NCBI GenBank assembly: GCA_002340985.1
Contig: DDNC01000002.1
Coordinates: forward strand, 282,330-346,329
From: Firmicutes bacterium UBA2530
GTDB lineage: Bacteria > Bacillota > Clostridia > Tissierellales > Sedimentibacteraceae
Length of the DNA stretch: 64,000 nucleotides
Direction of reading: 5' to 3'
Shown: positions 52,893 through 60,038 of the stretch, in pieces
Layout of the letters: each line of letters starts with the position of its first letter
Numbering within the stretch: the stretch's first letter is position 1
Notes under the pieces: generated by a model
Told to the model about the DNA's origin: nothing
Database searches by the model: none
Seen by the model: only the letters and a program-made list of their open reading frames with translations
Program-made: the position numbers and the translations under genes

Positions 52893-54917
52893 ATGATAAA
52901 CAATTTAGACATATCAAAGGCAATGACTATAAGACTGGACGATACTTTACCGGAATATCCTTCTTTTAAGGAAGGCGTCAGAAGAGCTCCCAAGAGAGAA
53001 CTTAAGCTAAACGAAAGAGAAATAAAGCTTGCATTGAAAAATGCATTGAGGTATGTTCCTGAAAATCTTCATGAACAATTAGCACCTGAATTTTTGGAAG
53101 AATTAATGACCAGAGGCAGAATTTACGGCTACAGATTTATGCCAAAGGAAAGAATTTACGGAAAACCAATTGATGAATACAAGGGAAACTGTGTAGAGGG
53201 AAAAGCATTTCAGGTTATGATTGACAACAATCTTGACCATGAGGTTGCCTTATATCCTTATGAGCTTGTGACCTACGGAGAAACAGGACAGGTGTGCCAG
53301 AACTGGATGCAGTATAGGCTTATTAAAAAATATTTGGAGCAGCTCACAGATGAGCAGACGCTGGCAATTATGTCCGGTCATCCTCTTGGGCTTTTCAAAT
53401 CCCATAAAACAAGCCCCAGAGTTATCCTATCCAACGGACTGATGATAGGAATGTTTGACAATCCAGACGACTGGGCGAAGGCAACAGCTATGGGGGTTTC
53501 AAGCTACGGACAGATGACTGCAGGGGGATGGATGTACATCGGACCGCAGGGAATTGTTCACGGAACATTCAATACATTGATTAATGCGGGAAGAAAAGAA
53601 CTCGGAATTCCGGATGACAAGGATTTGGCAGGTCATTTGTTCATAACATCAGGTTTGGGTGGAATGAGCGGGGCACAGCCCAAGGCCATAGAAATTGCAA
53701 ACGGCGTGGGAATAGTAGCTGAAGTTGATTATTCAAGAATTGAAACAAGGCTGAATCAGGGATGGGTTTCAATGGTTACGGACAAACTTGATGAGGCATT
53801 TGCAAAGGCAAAGGAATACATGGATAAGAAGCAGACAATTTCAATAGCATATCACGGAAATATAGTCGATTTGCTTGAATATGCCGTTGAGAACAATATC
53901 CATGTGGATTTGCTGTCAGACCAGACATCATGCCACGTCCCATATGACGGAGGATATTGTCCTAAAGGACTTAATTTTGAACAAAGAACAGAATTACTCA
54001 ACACAGATAAAAATAAATTTGCCAAATTGGTTAATAAATCACTGGTGGAGCATTTCGGGGCTGTTAAAACACTTGTTGAAAGAGGAACATATTTCTTTGA
54101 TTATGGCAATGCTTTTATGAAAGCTGTGTTTGATGCAGGGGCGAAGGAAATTGCGAAAAACGGTGTAGATACAAGCGAAGGTTTCATATTCCCATCCTAT
54201 GTGGAAGACATAATGGGTCCTATGCTATTTGATTACGGCTACGGTCCATTCAGATGGGTGTGCCTCAGCGGAAAGCCTGAAGACCTGAGAAAAACAGACC
54301 ATGCGGCGATGTCGGTTATAGACCCAAACAGAAGAGGTCAGGACAGAGACAACTATATCTGGATACGTGATGCGGAAAAAAATAAATTGGTTGTGGGAAC
54401 TCAGGCGAGAATTCTTTACCAGGATGCCCTGGGAAGAAGGGACATTGCGCTGAAGTTCAACGAAATGGTCAGAAACGGTGAAATAGGTCCTGTTATGCTG
54501 GGACGAGACCACCACGACACAGGCGGAACAGATTCGCCATACAGAGAAACTTCAAATATTTACGACGGAAGCAACGTTACTGCCGATATGGCCGTTCACT
54601 GCTTTGCAGGTAATGCAGCAAGAGGAATGAGTCTGGTTGCTCTTCACAACGGAGGTGGAGTTGGAATCAGCAAATCAATAAACGGAGGCTTCGGAATGGT
54701 GCTGGACGGCAGTGAAAGAGTTGATAATATATTGATTAAATCTGTGCCGTGGGATACAATGGTGGGTGTGGCAAGGCGCAACTGGGCCAGAAACGAGCAT
54801 TCAATAGAGACATCAATAGAATACAACAGTAAATTTGCAGGGCAAGACCATATAACAATACCATATATAGCTTGTGATGAGCTTATCGAAAAAACATTGA
54901 AGGAATATAACAAATAG
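52893..54917 (+). CDS. hutU: urocanate hydratase
   Basis: 674 aa, the longer form of urocanase found in many anaerobes (about 550 in Pseudomonas). Adds water to urocanate using tightly bound NAD+ to give 4-imidazolone-5-propionate. Dinucleotide-binding block 'TSGLGGMSGAQPKA' (about residues 251-264), 'DQTSCHVPYDGGYCP', and the late block 'MLGRDHHDTGGTDSPYRET'. Ribosome site GGAGGTG. First gene of hutU-ftcD-hutI-fchA, all closely spaced. Confidence 0.96.
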   Translation: MINNLDISKAMTIRLDDTLPEYPSFKEGVRRAPKRELKLNEREIKLALKNALRYVPENLHEQLAPEFLEELMTRGRIYGYRFMPKERIYGKPIDEYKGNCVEGKAFQVMIDNNLDHEVALYPYELVTYGETGQVCQNWMQYRLIKKYLEQLTDEQTLAIMSGHPLGLFKSHKTSPRVILSNGLMIGMFDNPDDWAKATAMGVSSYGQMTAGGWMYIGPQGIVHGTFNTLINAGRKELGIPDDKDLAGHLFITSGLGGMSGAQPKAIEIANGVGIVAEVDYSRIETRLNQGWVSMVTDKLDEAFAKAKEYMDKKQTISIAYHGNIVDLLEYAVENNIHVDLLSDQTSCHVPYDGGYCPKGLNFEQRTELLNTDKNKFAKLVNKSLVEHFGAVKTLVERGTYFFDYGNAFMKAVFDAGAKEIAKNGVDTSEGFIFPSYVEDIMGPMLFDYGYGPFRWVCLSGKPEDLRKTDHAAMSVIDPNRRGQDRDNYIWIRDAEKNKLVVGTQARILYQDALGRRDIALKFNEMVRNGEIGPVMLGRDHHDTGGTDSPYRETSNIYDGSNVTADMAVHCFAGNAARGMSLVALHNGGGVGISKSINGGFGMVLDGSERVDNILIKSVPWDTMVGVARRNWARNEHSIETSIEYNSKFAGQDHITIPYIACDELIEKTLKEYNK

Positions 54918-54926
54918 GAGGAAATT

Positions 54927-55817
54927 ATGGACAGAATAGTAGAATGTGTTCCAAATATAAGTGAGGGAAGAGATTTAGAAAAGCTTGAAAAAATTCTTGA
55001 TGTATTCAGAGGAAAGCGAGATGTGAAGCTTTTGGATTATTCCAGCGATGAGGACCACAACAGGACGGTTGTGACGCTGGTGGGAGAGCCTGAAGCCGTT
55101 AAATCTGTAATGATTGAGGCTATAGGGAAAGCTGTTGAGCTCATAGATTTGAATAAGCACGAAGGGCAGCATCCTCGCATGGGAGCGGTTGACGTTGTGC
55201 CGTTCATTCCCATAAGAAACGTAACGGTTGAAGAAGCTGACAGGCTTGCCAAGGAGGTTGCAGCTGAAGCTTCAAGGCTGTATGGACTGCCATTTTTCCT
55301 ATATGAAAAATCAGCGTCTGCTCCTCACAGAGAGAACCTTGCCAACATAAGGAAGGGACAGTTCGAGGGTATGGCTGAAAAGATGAAGGATGGGATGTGG
55401 AAGCCTGATTTCGGTCCCGAAACAATTCACCCAACAGCAGGAGTGACCGCAATTGGAGCGAGAATGCCATTGGTTGCGTACAATGTAAACCTTGCAACAA
55501 ATAATCTTGATATAGCAAATGCAATAGCGAAAAATGTGAGACACATAAACGGCGGCTTCAGACATGTGAAGGCATTGGGAATAGAGCTTGAGGACAGGGG
55601 AATTGTGCAGGTTTCAATGAACCTGACGGACTATACAAAGTCTTCAATATACCGTGTGTTTGAAACAATAAAGATGGAAGCACAAAGATACGGGGTAGCA
55701 ATCGTAGGAAGTGAAATTGTAGGGCTTGTGCCATTGCAGGCAATTGTTGATACCGCAGATTATTATTTGAGACTGGAGAACTTCAATTTTGATCAGGTGC
55801 TGGAAACCAGACTGTAA
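54927..55817 (+). CDS. ftcD: glutamate formimidoyltransferase
   Basis: 296 aa, equal to the N-terminal transferase half of mammalian FTCD. Moves the formimino group of N-formimino-L-glutamate to tetrahydrofolate, releasing glutamate. Blocks: 'RIVECVPNISEGRD' at the N-terminus, 'DYSSDEDHNRTVVTLVG', 'KHEGQHPRMGAVDVVPFIP' and 'RHINGGFRHVKALGIEL'. The cyclodeaminase half is a separate gene two places downstream. Ribosome site AGGAGG, 9 nt after hutU. Confidence 0.95.
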   Translation: MDRIVECVPNISEGRDLEKLEKILDVFRGKRDVKLLDYSSDEDHNRTVVTLVGEPEAVKSVMIEAIGKAVELIDLNKHEGQHPRMGAVDVVPFIPIRNVTVEEADRLAKEVAAEASRLYGLPFFLYEKSASAPHRENLANIRKGQFEGMAEKMKDGMWKPDFGPETIHPTAGVTAIGARMPLVAYNVNLATNNLDIANAIAKNVRHINGGFRHVKALGIELEDRGIVQVSMNLTDYTKSSIYRVFETIKMEAQRYGVAIVGSEIVGLVPLQAIVDTADYYLRLENFNFDQVLETRL

Positions 55818-55827
55818 GGAGGGTGCC

Positions 55828-57072
55828 ATGAGCAGATTGATTATAAAAAATGCTGCCGAGCTTGTCACCTGCAAGGGAGGGCCAAAGCACGGAAAGAATA
55901 TGTCTGAAATAGGAAGGATACATGACGGATGTGTCGTTGTTGAGGATGGAATAATAGCAGATGTGGGTACCACAGATGAAGTGCTTTCAAAGTATGACAC
56001 AGATGATTGTATGGTCATAGATGCGTCGGGCAGAGCGGTGCTCCCCGGACTTATAGACTCTCATACTCACCTGATTTTCGGAGGCTACAGAGCCGATGAA
56101 TTTTCATGGAGGATGAGAGGAGACACCTACATGTCCATAATGGAGCGAGGCGGAGGAATTACAAGCTCCGTGAGAGCCACAAGAAATACGAGCCTTGACG
56201 AATTTGTGGAAACAGGAAAGAAAAGACTGGATAAATTCATGGCTATGGGAGTTACCACAGTTGAAGGAAAAAGCGGGTACGGTCTTGACCACGACACGGA
56301 AATAAGGCAGCTTGAGGCAATGAAAAAACTTGATGAAATCCATCCGGTAGATGTTGTCCCAACATTTCTGGGACCTCACAGCGTTCTTCCTGAATATAAA
56401 GGGAAGGAAGAGGAATTCATCGATTATATGATTGAAGTTATGAAGTGCGCAGCTGACAATAAGCTTGCGGAGTTTGCGGATATATTCTGTGAGAAAAATG
56501 TATTTACAGTGGAGCAGTCAAGGCGATTCTTGACCGAGGCTAAAAAGCTGGGACTTAATTTAAAAATACATGCTGATGAGATGGTGCAGTTGGGAGGAAC
56601 AGAGCTGGCTGTAGAGCTTGGCTGCATGTCTGCGGACCACCTGCTTCAGGCTTCGGACCGCGGAATAGAAATGCTTTCTGAATCAGCTACAATCGCTACG
56701 CTTTTGCCTGCAACAGCATTCTGCCTCAAGGAGGAATTTGCCAGGGGAAGGTATATGATTGACTCGGGATGTGCCGTTGCTCTGGCAACAGATTTTAATC
56801 CGGGAAGCTGCTTCACAAACTCAATGCCTCTGGTTATTGCCCTTGCTGCACTGCATATGAATATGTCCATAGAAGAAATAGTTACGGCGTTGACCATAAA
56901 TGCTGCTGCGGCACTGGGAAGGGACAGTAAGATAGGAAGTATTGAAAAAGGGAAAAAGGCAGATATCATCATACTCGAATATCCCTCAATTCATTTTCTT
57001 CCATATCATGCAGGTGTAAACATAGTTGAGGCGGTAATTAAAAACGGAGAAATCGTAAGGAGTAACCAATGA
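55828..57072 (+). CDS. hutI: imidazolonepropionase
   Basis: 414 aa from ATG 55828 (AAGGAGGG upstream); a longer frame starts inside ftcD and is rejected. Amidohydrolase-fold metal enzyme that opens imidazolone-propionate to N-formimino-L-glutamate. Metal ligands are in 'PGLIDSHTHLIFGG' and 'KIHADEMVQLGG'; the late Asp is in 'VALATDFNPGS'. 'TTVEGKSGYGLD' is the substrate loop. Overlaps fchA by 4 bp (ATGA). Confidence 0.96.
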   Translation: MSRLIIKNAAELVTCKGGPKHGKNMSEIGRIHDGCVVVEDGIIADVGTTDEVLSKYDTDDCMVIDASGRAVLPGLIDSHTHLIFGGYRADEFSWRMRGDTYMSIMERGGGITSSVRATRNTSLDEFVETGKKRLDKFMAMGVTTVEGKSGYGLDHDTEIRQLEAMKKLDEIHPVDVVPTFLGPHSVLPEYKGKEEEFIDYMIEVMKCAADNKLAEFADIFCEKNVFTVEQSRRFLTEAKKLGLNLKIHADEMVQLGGTELAVELGCMSADHLLQASDRGIEMLSESATIATLLPATAFCLKEEFARGRYMIDSGCAVALATDFNPGSCFTNSMPLVIALAALHMNMSIEEIVTALTINAAAALGRDSKIGSIEKGKKADIIILEYPSIHFLPYHAGVNIVEAVIKNGEIVRSNQ

Positions 57073-57683
57073 AAAATTTGACTTTAAAAGAATTTGCCGA
57101 TGTGGTGGCATCAAACGAACCTGTTCCGGGTGGAGGAAGTGTTGCAGCCGTATGCGGCACATTGAGCGCAGCACTTTCTGAGATGGTTGCAAGGCTCACA
57201 ATCGGAAAGAAGAAATATGCCGAGCATGAAGATGAAATGAGTGAAGTAAAAGAAAAAGCTTTTATTCTCAGAAACAAGCTGGTTGATTTCATAGAAAAAG
57301 ATAGTATTGCTTACAACAAAGTCATGGAAGCATACAAGCTTCCGAAGGAAACGGATGAGGAGAAATCTATGAGGAAAAATGCTATCGAAGAAGGCTCAAA
57401 GCTTGCGGCATCTGTTCCCCTTGAGGTGGCACAAGTCTCGTATGAAATATTACCGTTGGCCGAGGCAGTGGTGATAAGAGGAAACTCCAATGCCATAACG
57501 GATGGGCTTGTGGCAGCAATGCTTGCCCGTACTGCTGTTCTTTCAGCCATTCTGAATGTTAGAATTAACCTGGATTCAATAGACGATCAGGAATTTGTGA
57601 GAGAGTACAAGGAAAAAGCTGATGAACTTGAAAACAATACATTGGCTTATGAGAAAAAAATATTGGAATATTCACCATTTTAA
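57069..57683 (+). CDS. fchA: formimidoyltetrahydrofolate cyclodeaminase
   Basis: 204 aa. Converts 5-formimino-tetrahydrofolate to 5,10-methenyl-tetrahydrofolate and ammonia. The all-helical cyclodeaminase domain shows 'NEPVPGGGSVAAVCGTLSAA' near the N-terminus (substrate-binding Gly-rich loop), 'DSIAYNKVMEAYKLP' and 'RGNSNAITDGLVAAMLA'. With FtcD it completes the folate-dependent end of histidine breakdown. Start overlaps the hutI stop; a terminator follows. Confidence 0.95.
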   Translation: MKNLTLKEFADVVASNEPVPGGGSVAAVCGTLSAALSEMVARLTIGKKKYAEHEDEMSEVKEKAFILRNKLVDFIEKDSIAYNKVMEAYKLPKETDEEKSMRKNAIEEGSKLAASVPLEVAQVSYEILPLAEAVVIRGNSNAITDGLVAAMLARTAVLSAILNVRINLDSIDDQEFVREYKEKADELENNTLAYEKKILEYSPF

Positions 57684-57691
57684 TGTATAAT

Positions 57692-57718
57692 AAAAGCAAC
57701 TGCATCGCAGTTGCTTTT
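57692..57718 (+). terminator. terminator after fchA
   Basis: AAAAGCAACTGC (57692-57703) pairs with GCAGTTGCTTTT (57707-57718), with only a 3-nt loop. hutP, 26 bp downstream, needs read-through or its own promoter. Confidence 0.85.
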
Positions 57719-57744
57719 AATTAACCATGAAGGTGGAAAAGCTG

Positions 57745-58179
57745 ATGGAAAAGAGAGGAATAGGAAAAATAGCACTGCTGCTTGCGCTGAGTGATGACAT
57801 TGAGGAACTCTGCAAATATTATGAAGATAAGAACTATGTTGTTTACAGAGGGCAGGCAGGTTCCATGGATGCTAAGAAAATAGTGGCAGCGATTGAGACC
57901 GCTGCGTCTCGTGAAGATATTATCAGAGAAAACTACCATGAGGAACATGCTCTTTATCATGCAATTATAGAAGCTCTCAGCGGTTACTGCAGAGGGCAGG
58001 TAATGCTCGGAGAAGTGCTCAGGAGTGCGGGATTATCATTTACAATTGTCAGAGGTATGCTTGTGGAGGATGACCCTTCAAGCGGAAGCTGGATTGCGGT
58101 GGTATTGTACGGACAAATAGGATCACCCCGCAGAGGATTTGAACATGAGGCGATAGGTATGGGGATACAGCCAATATAG
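57745..58179 (+). CDS. hutP: Hut operon positive regulatory protein HutP (RNA antiterminator)
   Basis: 144 aa from ATG 57745, which has AAGGTGG 8 nt upstream; the ATG at 57727 has none. HutP binds L-histidine and Mg2+, then NAG-triplet RNA, to prevent terminator folding. The metal/histidine ligands of B. subtilis HutP are kept: 'YHEEHALYHAIIEAL' (His68, His72) and 'RGFEHEAIGMG' (His134). 'GSMDAKKIVAAIETA' and 'GSWIAVVLYGQIG' also match closely. The clear target is the hutH leader 49 kb away (8735-8809). A LysR gene follows after 10 nt. Confidence 0.95.
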   Translation: MEKRGIGKIALLLALSDDIEELCKYYEDKNYVVYRGQAGSMDAKKIVAAIETAASREDIIRENYHEEHALYHAIIEALSGYCRGQVMLGEVLRSAGLSFTIVRGMLVEDDPSSGSWIAVVLYGQIGSPRRGFEHEAIGMGIQPI

Positions 58180-58189
58180 TGAGGTATAT

Positions 58190-59086
58190 ATGAACACATC
58201 TTATTTAAGAACATTTATTGAGGTAATAAATTTAAAAAATATTTCCAAGGCAGCTGAAAAGCTTTACATAACTCAGCCTGCTGTATCAAAGCAGCTTCAG
58301 CTTTTGGAAAAGGATTTCGGGGCAGAGTTATTTAAAAAGAACGGCAGAGAGATTATTCCTACAGAAGAAGGACATTTGCTTTATAAATATGCCAAAAATG
58401 TTCTGAACGAAGAAAATAAAATATATTCGTTAATAAAAAGAGATGATGATGCGCTTTATGGAAATCTTACGGTCTATACAAGCTCTATGCCCGCAGATTA
58501 CTACATACATGATTTGATTATTGATTTTGGCAAGCTTTATCCCGATGTTACATATACCATAAAAAAGGTTGATTCAGGCATGGTGTTCAGCAATATTGAG
58601 GAAGGCTTTACCAGCTTTGGCTTTACCGGAACGGTTGCTAAAAACAAAAAAATTAAAAGCCTTTGCATTGCCGAAGATGAAGTTGTAATAGTTGCTTCGT
58701 CTGATAGAAGAAATGAATTTGCTTCGGATAAAATAACTTTGGAGCAGCTGCTGGATCAAAGATTTATTTTGAGAGAAAAGGGTTCTGCCACATTGCAGAT
58801 ATTTGAGAACTACTTAAATAAAAAACGTATAAAGCTTAATGAGCTGAACACCGTTATTCAAGCTGAGGACAATGAAATAATAAAGAAGTTTATTGCAAAC
58901 AATCTGGGTGTTGCAGTACTGCCTAAAAAAGCCATTGAGAATGAGCTTGCCGACGGAAGAGTATTCCTGCTGGAGCTGGACGGGATGGTTCTTAAAAGAA
59001 AGCTGTACTACGTGTATCAGCAAGACAGATATTTTTCTAAAATAGAAGAGAAATTTAAAGAATTTATGATTGAAAGATATAAGTAG
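58190..59086 (+). CDS. LysR family transcriptional regulator
   Basis: 298 aa. N-terminal winged helix-turn-helix ('NISKAAEKLYITQPAVSKQL', residues ~17-36) and a C-terminal two-lobed effector-binding domain ('GNLTVYTSSMPADYYIHDLI'). Ribosome site GAGGTAT is weak. It shares a transcript with hutP. Its effector and targets are unknown; a histidine or urocanate link is only suggested by position. Confidence 0.92.
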   Translation: MNTSYLRTFIEVINLKNISKAAEKLYITQPAVSKQLQLLEKDFGAELFKKNGREIIPTEEGHLLYKYAKNVLNEENKIYSLIKRDDDALYGNLTVYTSSMPADYYIHDLIIDFGKLYPDVTYTIKKVDSGMVFSNIEEGFTSFGFTGTVAKNKKIKSLCIAEDEVVIVASSDRRNEFASDKITLEQLLDQRFILREKGSATLQIFENYLNKKRIKLNELNTVIQAEDNEIIKKFIANNLGVAVLPKKAIENELADGRVFLLELDGMVLKRKLYYVYQQDRYFSKIEEKFKEFMIERYK

Positions 59087-59100
59087 TATAAATAATAATC

Positions 59101-59132
59101 AGGTCTGGTTTTAACCAGACCTTCTATTTTTT
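59101..59132 (+). terminator. terminator after the LysR gene
   Basis: AGGTCTGGTT (59101-59110) pairs with AACCAGACCT (59113-59122), then a T-rich tract. Confidence 0.85.
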
Positions 59133-59144
59133 CATATTTGCGTA

Positions 59145-59258
59145 TTAGCAGTCTAAATCGTTGCCGCACCATTGAAATAAAATTACCAGCAGCAAGAAAA
59201 AGAATAGTAAACTTGATCCGCTTTCTCCGCCAACTTTGTTACAATTGCAAAATCCCAT
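59145..59258 (-). CDS. 37-aa sporulation-type small membrane protein (YjcZ-like)
   Basis: 37 codons plus stop: 'MGFCNCNKVGGESGSSLLF' then a run of Phe/Leu/Val and 'QWCGNDLDC'. The start has AAGGAGG 6 nt upstream, better than most genes here. The Cys/Gly N-terminus followed by one hydrophobic helix is like the small YjcZ-type sporulation proteins of Firmicutes. On the minus strand the upstream CATATAATA (59289-59297) fits the CATAnnnTA -10 of sigma-K/sigma-E promoters. Confidence 0.62.
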   Translation of the reverse strand: MGFCNCNKVGGESGSSLLFFFLLLVILFQWCGNDLDC

Positions 59259-59288
59259 GTTCAATCCTCCTTAAAGTATTGTTTACGA

Positions 59289-59297
59289 TATTATATG
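59289..59297 (-). promoter_or_regulatory. possible mother-cell sigma (E/K) -10 element
   Basis: CATATAATA on the minus strand, matching CATAnnnTA, about 30 nt before the small gene's start codon. The -35 is not clear. Confidence 0.35.
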
Positions 59298-59325
59298 TAT
59301 ATACTTTAAGTAGGTTACAGGGATT

Positions 59326-59916
59326 TTATAAATTAAGATTCCGGAGTCGCTTATTTACGACGCCGAAGTCTAAATTTGAAATGAATGCTTCCACATATTC
59401 CTTCCGGTTTATACCATAATCAATCATATAAGCATGTTCATATACATCAAGCACTATAAGAGGTTCTGCAAATAGCATCACACCTTCGTCATGAGAATCC
59501 TGCCCATATATGTAGAAATCTCCGCTGTATCGGTCGTAGCAGAATAACACCCATCCGTGCATTGATAGAGCTATGCATTCGAATTTATCTAAAAAATTGC
59601 TGTAAGAGCCGAAAACTTCATTTATCACTGATGCTGCAGAACCGGAAATACTGGTATTGTTGCCGGTTAGATTTTCAAAATATAATTCATGAAGCTTGAC
59701 TGCATCGAGACAGTAGGTCTTGGACTTTGCGGCAGATCTTATATCGCTGTAGTTTGGATTGCATATGGAATAAATTGAATTTGAAAGCAAGTTTTTGTTC
59801 ACCTTGTTTATGCAGTCCACATACCTGGTATACAGTACATAGTGCTCACTGAGCTGCATGGGCGAAAAATATTTGACATTAGAAAAATTATAATTTCTTG
59901 GTTCAATAGTATTCAT
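59326..59916 (-). CDS. Fe/Mn superoxide dismutase-like protein
   Basis: 196 aa from ATG at 59914-59916 (GGAGGAAT upstream). The four metal ligands of Fe/Mn-SOD can be placed: His25 ('LSEHYVLYTRYV'), His76 ('KLHELYFENL'), Asp157 and His161 ('IVLDVYEHAYMIDYG'). Much of the rest is diverged, and the usual N-terminal 'HHDKHH' helix is absent. It may be a real SOD or a sporulation/coat protein on the same fold, as its neighbour suggests. Confidence 0.78.
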   Translation of the reverse strand: MNTIEPRNYNFSNVKYFSPMQLSEHYVLYTRYVDCINKVNKNLLSNSIYSICNPNYSDIRSAAKSKTYCLDAVKLHELYFENLTGNNTSISGSAASVINEVFGSYSNFLDKFECIALSMHGWVLFCYDRYSGDFYIYGQDSHDEGVMLFAEPLIVLDVYEHAYMIDYGINRKEYVEAFISNLDFGVVNKRLRNLNL

Positions 59917-60038
59917 GTAATTCCTCCGTTGGTTCAATTATATGTTTGAAAATCCAATATATGATTCAAAATATAACTTTACCCCGGGCATATTAGTTGA
60001 TATAATTATAATAATATAAGTTAGTAAAAGGAGACTAT

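Noticed and set aside
59138..59419. 93-codon plus-strand ORF
   Set aside because: Antisense to the small sporulation-like gene and the SOD-like gene; no ribosome site or family marks.
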